DNA of 44,588 nt, taken from a bacterium (GTDB lineage Bacteria > Desulfobacterota_D > UBA1144). The DNA lies in contig PAOQ02000012.1 of the NCBI GenBank assembly GCA_002708105.2, positions 8,141 through 52,728 on the forward strand. The letters are read 5' to 3'. The notes below the pieces were generated by a model that saw only the letters and a list, made by a program, of their open reading frames with translations, searched no databases and had not been told where the DNA came from. Of this stretch, positions 42,418-44,588 are shown in pieces (within the stretch, counting starts at the first letter, position 1; each line of letters begins with the position of its first letter). The position numbers and the translations under genes are program-made.

Positions 42418-42873
42418 TCAAGTTCCGTATATGAATCGATTAAATTTTTCTGGAGTAACCATTTTTTCTTTTCTTAGCAACGACTTCTCTAGTAAATTTT
42501 TTTTATTAATTAGCTTCCGTTTTTCTTTATTGTTTGATGAACTATGAATTAAAGATATTAAATATTGATAAACTGTCCAAACTATACTTGATGGCGAAGC
42601 CATCTTATTAAAAATATATAGCTTCTCTTCTTCAGTAAGAGAAGTATTTTTTGGAGATATTTTTTTAAAAGTTTGATTTAAATCTAACCCAGGTTCATGA
42701 TATATTGCTGGATAAGTGGAAGTTGCTGAAATAAGATTTATAAAAGAATATGATTTTAAATAAGTTTCAAGCTCCTTTATTGAAAAGTATAAAATTGACG
42801 GGTTTGATGAATAAAGATCGACATCATTAATTATTATATTATTTAAAACGTCAGGAAAGATTTCAGTATCCAT
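42418..42873 (-). CDS. unrecognised small protein overlapping mutT
   Basis: A 151-residue soluble product starting at ATG 42873, which overlaps the last 11 bases of mutT. An upstream ATG at 42891 would extend it further into that gene. I recognise no domain. It has a Ser/Tyr/Ile-rich first half, a middle segment LTEEEKLYIFNKMASPSS and a Lys/Glu-rich stretch (NNKEKRKLINKKNLLEKSLLRKEK as a basic helix, roughly residues 118-141). It is probably translated by coupling to mutT. The overlap and the intact 450-base frame argue that it is real; the function is unknown. Confidence 0.65.
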   Translation of the reverse strand: MDTEIFPDVLNNIIINDVDLYSSNPSILYFSIKELETYLKSYSFINLISATSTYPAIYHEPGLDLNQTFKKISPKNTSLTEEEKLYIFNKMASPSSIVWTVYQYLISLIHSSSNNKEKRKLINKKNLLEKSLLRKEKMVTPEKFNRFIYGT

Positions 42874-43279
42874 TGTTAATAAGTATATCAATAATATCTT
42901 GGTTTGCCTTTGGAAAAATTGATTTATCTAATTGTGAAATCAATTCCCATTTATATTTATCGTGAACCTTAAGTTTTGGCCTAAATATTCTTCCTGAATA
43001 AGACACATAAGCACTAAGTTTAATATTAATATCTTTATATTCTTTGAATACCTCTGCAATAAACTTAATTTTATCAATTTTATATTCAATTTCTTCATAA
43101 ACTTCTCGTATTGCACATTCTACGGCAGTTTCATTTTCCTCTTTTCCCCCAGGAAACTCCCATAAACCATTTCTGGGCCCATTGTGATCTCTTCTTAAGA
43201 TTAGAGCTTTATTCTCATAAATTATAATGCAACATGAAACTTTAATTGTTTGTTTAGTTTTTGATGTTATTTCATTCAT
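42863..43279 (-). CDS. mutT: MutT-like Nudix hydrolase (8-oxo-dGTP diphosphatase family)
   Basis: Likely removes oxidised dGTP from the nucleotide pool. The 138-residue protein begins with IKVSCCIIIYENKALILRR and has LWEFPGGKEE, then the Nudix box G-x5-E-x7-R-E-x2-E-E (AIREVYEEIEY). The last Gly of the usual box (EExG) is Glu here, while all metal-binding Glu residues are kept. Length is that of E. coli MutT (129) plus a short N-terminal extension. It is divergent from tlyA with 50 bases between the start codons. Other Nudix substrates are possible. Confidence 0.88.
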   Translation of the reverse strand: MNEITSKTKQTIKVSCCIIIYENKALILRRDHNGPRNGLWEFPGGKEENETAVECAIREVYEEIEYKIDKIKFIAEVFKEYKDINIKLSAYVSYSGRIFRPKLKVHDKYKWELISQLDKSIFPKANQDIIDILINNGY

Positions 43280-43329
43280 AATTAAAGTTAGAATACTTTA
43301 TATTATGGTCTAAGTAATAGGTTAATTAT

Positions 43330-44058
43330 ATGAAAAAAAGATTAGATTTACTATTAGTTGAGAAAAGTTTTTTTAATTCCAGAACTAATGCTCAAGTCCA
43401 TATAATAGCGGGAGAGGTATTTGTTAACGATGAAAAAGTTCTTACACCATCGAAATTGATTGATTCTGGGTCTAGAATAGAAATTAAACTCCTTAAGGAT
43501 AGTTTTGTAAGCAGGGGAGGTATTAAATTAGAAGAAGCAATAAATTATTATCAAATAAATATAAAAGATAAAATCTGTTTGGATATTGGTGCTTCAACAG
43601 GTGGTTTTACAGATTGCCTTCTAAGAAAAGAAGCATTAAAGGTTTATTCTGTTGATGTTGGATATGGACAATTGGATTATAAGTTAAGAAATCATAATAA
43701 GGTAGTTAATATCGAGAAACTTAATGCAAGGTATTTAACGAAAAATAAAGTCCCTGATCAGATTGATGTAATAGTTATGGACGTTTCTTTTATATCCATA
43801 ACAAAATTTGAAAAATTTTTCTCAGAGTTTTCAAATAATAAGAATATCTTTATTGGTTTAATTAAGCCTCAATTTGAATTGAGTTCAGATAAGATTGGAA
43901 AAAATGGAATAGTAAAAAATTCTGAATTCAGAGAATATGCTGTTAATAATGTTAGGAATTTTTTAAGTAAATTCTATAATCAGCTTTATAAAACGATTGA
44001 GTCGCCAATCAAAGGGGCTAAAGGAAATATTGAATATTTAATTTGTTGTGAAAATTGA
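43330..44058 (+). CDS. tlyA: TlyA family rRNA (cytidine-2'-O)-methyltransferase
   Basis: TlyA proteins methylate rRNA 2'-hydroxyls (16S C1409 and 23S C1920 in mycobacteria) and are often annotated as hemolysin A. The 242-residue protein has an N-terminal S4 RNA-binding domain (about 3-60: KRLDLLLVEK, SRTNAQVHIIAGEVFVN) and an FtsJ/RrmJ-like SAM domain: FVSRGGIKLEEAI, LDIGASTGGFTDCLL, VDVGYGQLDYKLR, MDVSFISITKF and GLIKPQFEL. Length is normal. It ends 1 base before the convergent aldolase gene. Confidence 0.93.
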   Translation: MKKRLDLLLVEKSFFNSRTNAQVHIIAGEVFVNDEKVLTPSKLIDSGSRIEIKLLKDSFVSRGGIKLEEAINYYQINIKDKICLDIGASTGGFTDCLLRKEALKVYSVDVGYGQLDYKLRNHNKVVNIEKLNARYLTKNKVPDQIDVIVMDVSFISITKFEKFFSEFSNNKNIFIGLIKPQFELSSDKIGKNGIVKNSEFREYAVNNVRNFLSKFYNQLYKTIESPIKGAKGNIEYLICCEN

Positions 44059-44059
44059 A

Positions 44060-44588
44060 CTACTTTTGTTTGTTCCAATCTTTTAGGAAATTTTCTAATC
44101 CAATGTCTGTTAATGGATGTTTAAATAATTGAAGTAATACCTTAAACGGTATTGTAGCGACATCTGCACCCATACGGGCTGATTCGACGAGATGAATAGG
44201 GTTTCTAATGCTTGCTACAAGGATTTCTGTAGCAAAACCATAATTTAAAAAGATTTCTGAAATTTCATTTATTAAATTCATTCCATTTGATGAAATATCG
44301 TCAAGTCTACCAACAAATGGACTAACATATGATGCACCCGCCTTTGCTGCAATCAAAGCCTGAGAGGAGCTAAAAATTAATGTGACATTTACTGGAATTT
44401 TCTTTTTTGATAGAAACTTGGTTGTCTTGATTCCATCAATAGTCATAGGAAGTTTTATTACAACATTTTTATCAATTTTAGAGAGTTCGAGGGCTTCTTT
44501 TTTCATTGAAGCAAAGTCTGTGGATAACACTTCAGCGCTTACAGGACCTTTCACGATCTTACAGATTTCTTTAATAGTTGTTTTAAAA
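44060..44588 (-). CDS. transaldolase-like fructose-6-phosphate aldolase family (partial, 5' end off window)
   Basis: The frame is open from the right edge through to its stop at 44060, giving 175 residues plus stop. A GTG at 44554 could be taken as a start, but upstream codons [12 protein letters not shown] continue the family's usual sequence, so the true start lies beyond the window. The Schiff-base Lys is in NVVIKLPMT, followed by [32 protein letters not shown] and a late [15 protein letters not shown]. Such enzymes (FsaA, TalC) are short transaldolase-fold aldolases; transaldolase activity is common in the family. It links to pentose-phosphate sugars. Confidence 0.9.
   Translation of the reverse strand, partial: FKTTIKEICKIVKGPVSAEVLSTDFASMKKEALELSKIDKNVVIKLPMTIDGIKTTKFLSKKKIPVNVTLIFSSSQALIAAKAGASYVSPFVGRLDDISSNGMNLINEISEIFLNYGFATEILVASIRNPIHLVESARMGADVATIPFKVLLQLFKHPLTDIGLENFLKDWNKQK

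Noticed and set aside
44060-44554. Complete aldolase gene starting at 44554
   Set aside because: The candidate start is a GTG inside conserved sequence; the frame is open to the window edge and matches the family upstream of it, so the gene is truncated by the edge.
1-44588. CRISPR arrays, insertion sequences, integrases, tRNA or rRNA genes, riboswitches
   Set aside because: Looked for repeats, transposase-like proteins and typical RNA structure in all gaps (each under about 135 bases); nothing supportable was seen by eye.

Overview
The window is a dense, very AT-rich stretch of chromosome. No gap between genes exceeds about 135 bases, many genes overlap or touch, and there is no insertion sequence, integrase, tRNA, rRNA or CRISPR array that I can see. 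The gene families (MipA/OmpV outer-membrane protein, PgpA, IspA, MutT, TlyA, DUF2805/TIGR03643) point to a Gram-negative proteobacterium with a small streamlined genome. A marine SAR86-like or SAR11-like lineage is plausible, but I cannot settle this from the sequence. Most of the window (1 to about 39,550) is a surface-glycan biosynthesis island. The right end (about 40,300 to 44,588) is ordinary core metabolism and maintenance.

Left block (1-13,221): an RfbH-like DegT aminotransferase-fold enzyme cut by the left edge, a divergent split transketolase (two overlapping genes), a reductase-type SDR, an unrecognised secreted or anchored protein and two GT87-like membrane proteins. Then comes a tight six-gene operon: rfbF, rfbG, an rfbS-like SDR, rfbE, a GT2 and a polytopic glycosyltransferase. 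Together with the RfbH-like gene this reads as a CDP-3,6-dideoxyhexose (paratose/tyvelose type) pathway.

Middle block (11,524-27,490): six paralogous polytopic proteins of 548-572 residues (GT-C-like, probably DUF6311) in mixed orientation. Between them sit a farnesyl diphosphate synthase (ispA) translationally coupled to one of them, a GtrB-type polyprenyl-phosphate glycosyltransferase and a methyltransferase. pgpA, a DUF2805 gene and a further 710-residue GT-C-like protein follow. The likely scheme is that GT2 enzymes load sugars onto polyprenyl phosphate and the GT-C proteins transfer them outside the inner membrane. No Wzx, Wzy or ABC exporter is in the window.

Right island block (27,560-39,553): an SDR, a dehydroquinate-synthase-like sugar phosphate cyclase and an FGGY kinase related to sedoheptulokinases lie head to tail. 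They meet a NeuB-like PEP-condensing synthase that is divergent from a YerE/acetolactate-synthase-like TPP enzyme. This five-gene set looks like a pathway to an unusual cyclitol or higher-carbon sugar and is the best candidate here for an undescribed system. Next come GtrA, MipA, GDP-mannose 4,6-dehydratase, a second GT2, a nucleotidyltransferase-cupin fusion and a large membrane protein.

Core block: a TPR protein, an MFS transporter, an SDR, an orphan ORF, mutT, tlyA and a transaldolase-like aldolase cut by the right edge. Many island genes have a TATAAT-like hexamer only 6-15 bases before the start codon and no Shine-Dalgarno sequence, which suggests short-leader or leaderless mRNAs. A few genes instead have strong Shine-Dalgarno sites.
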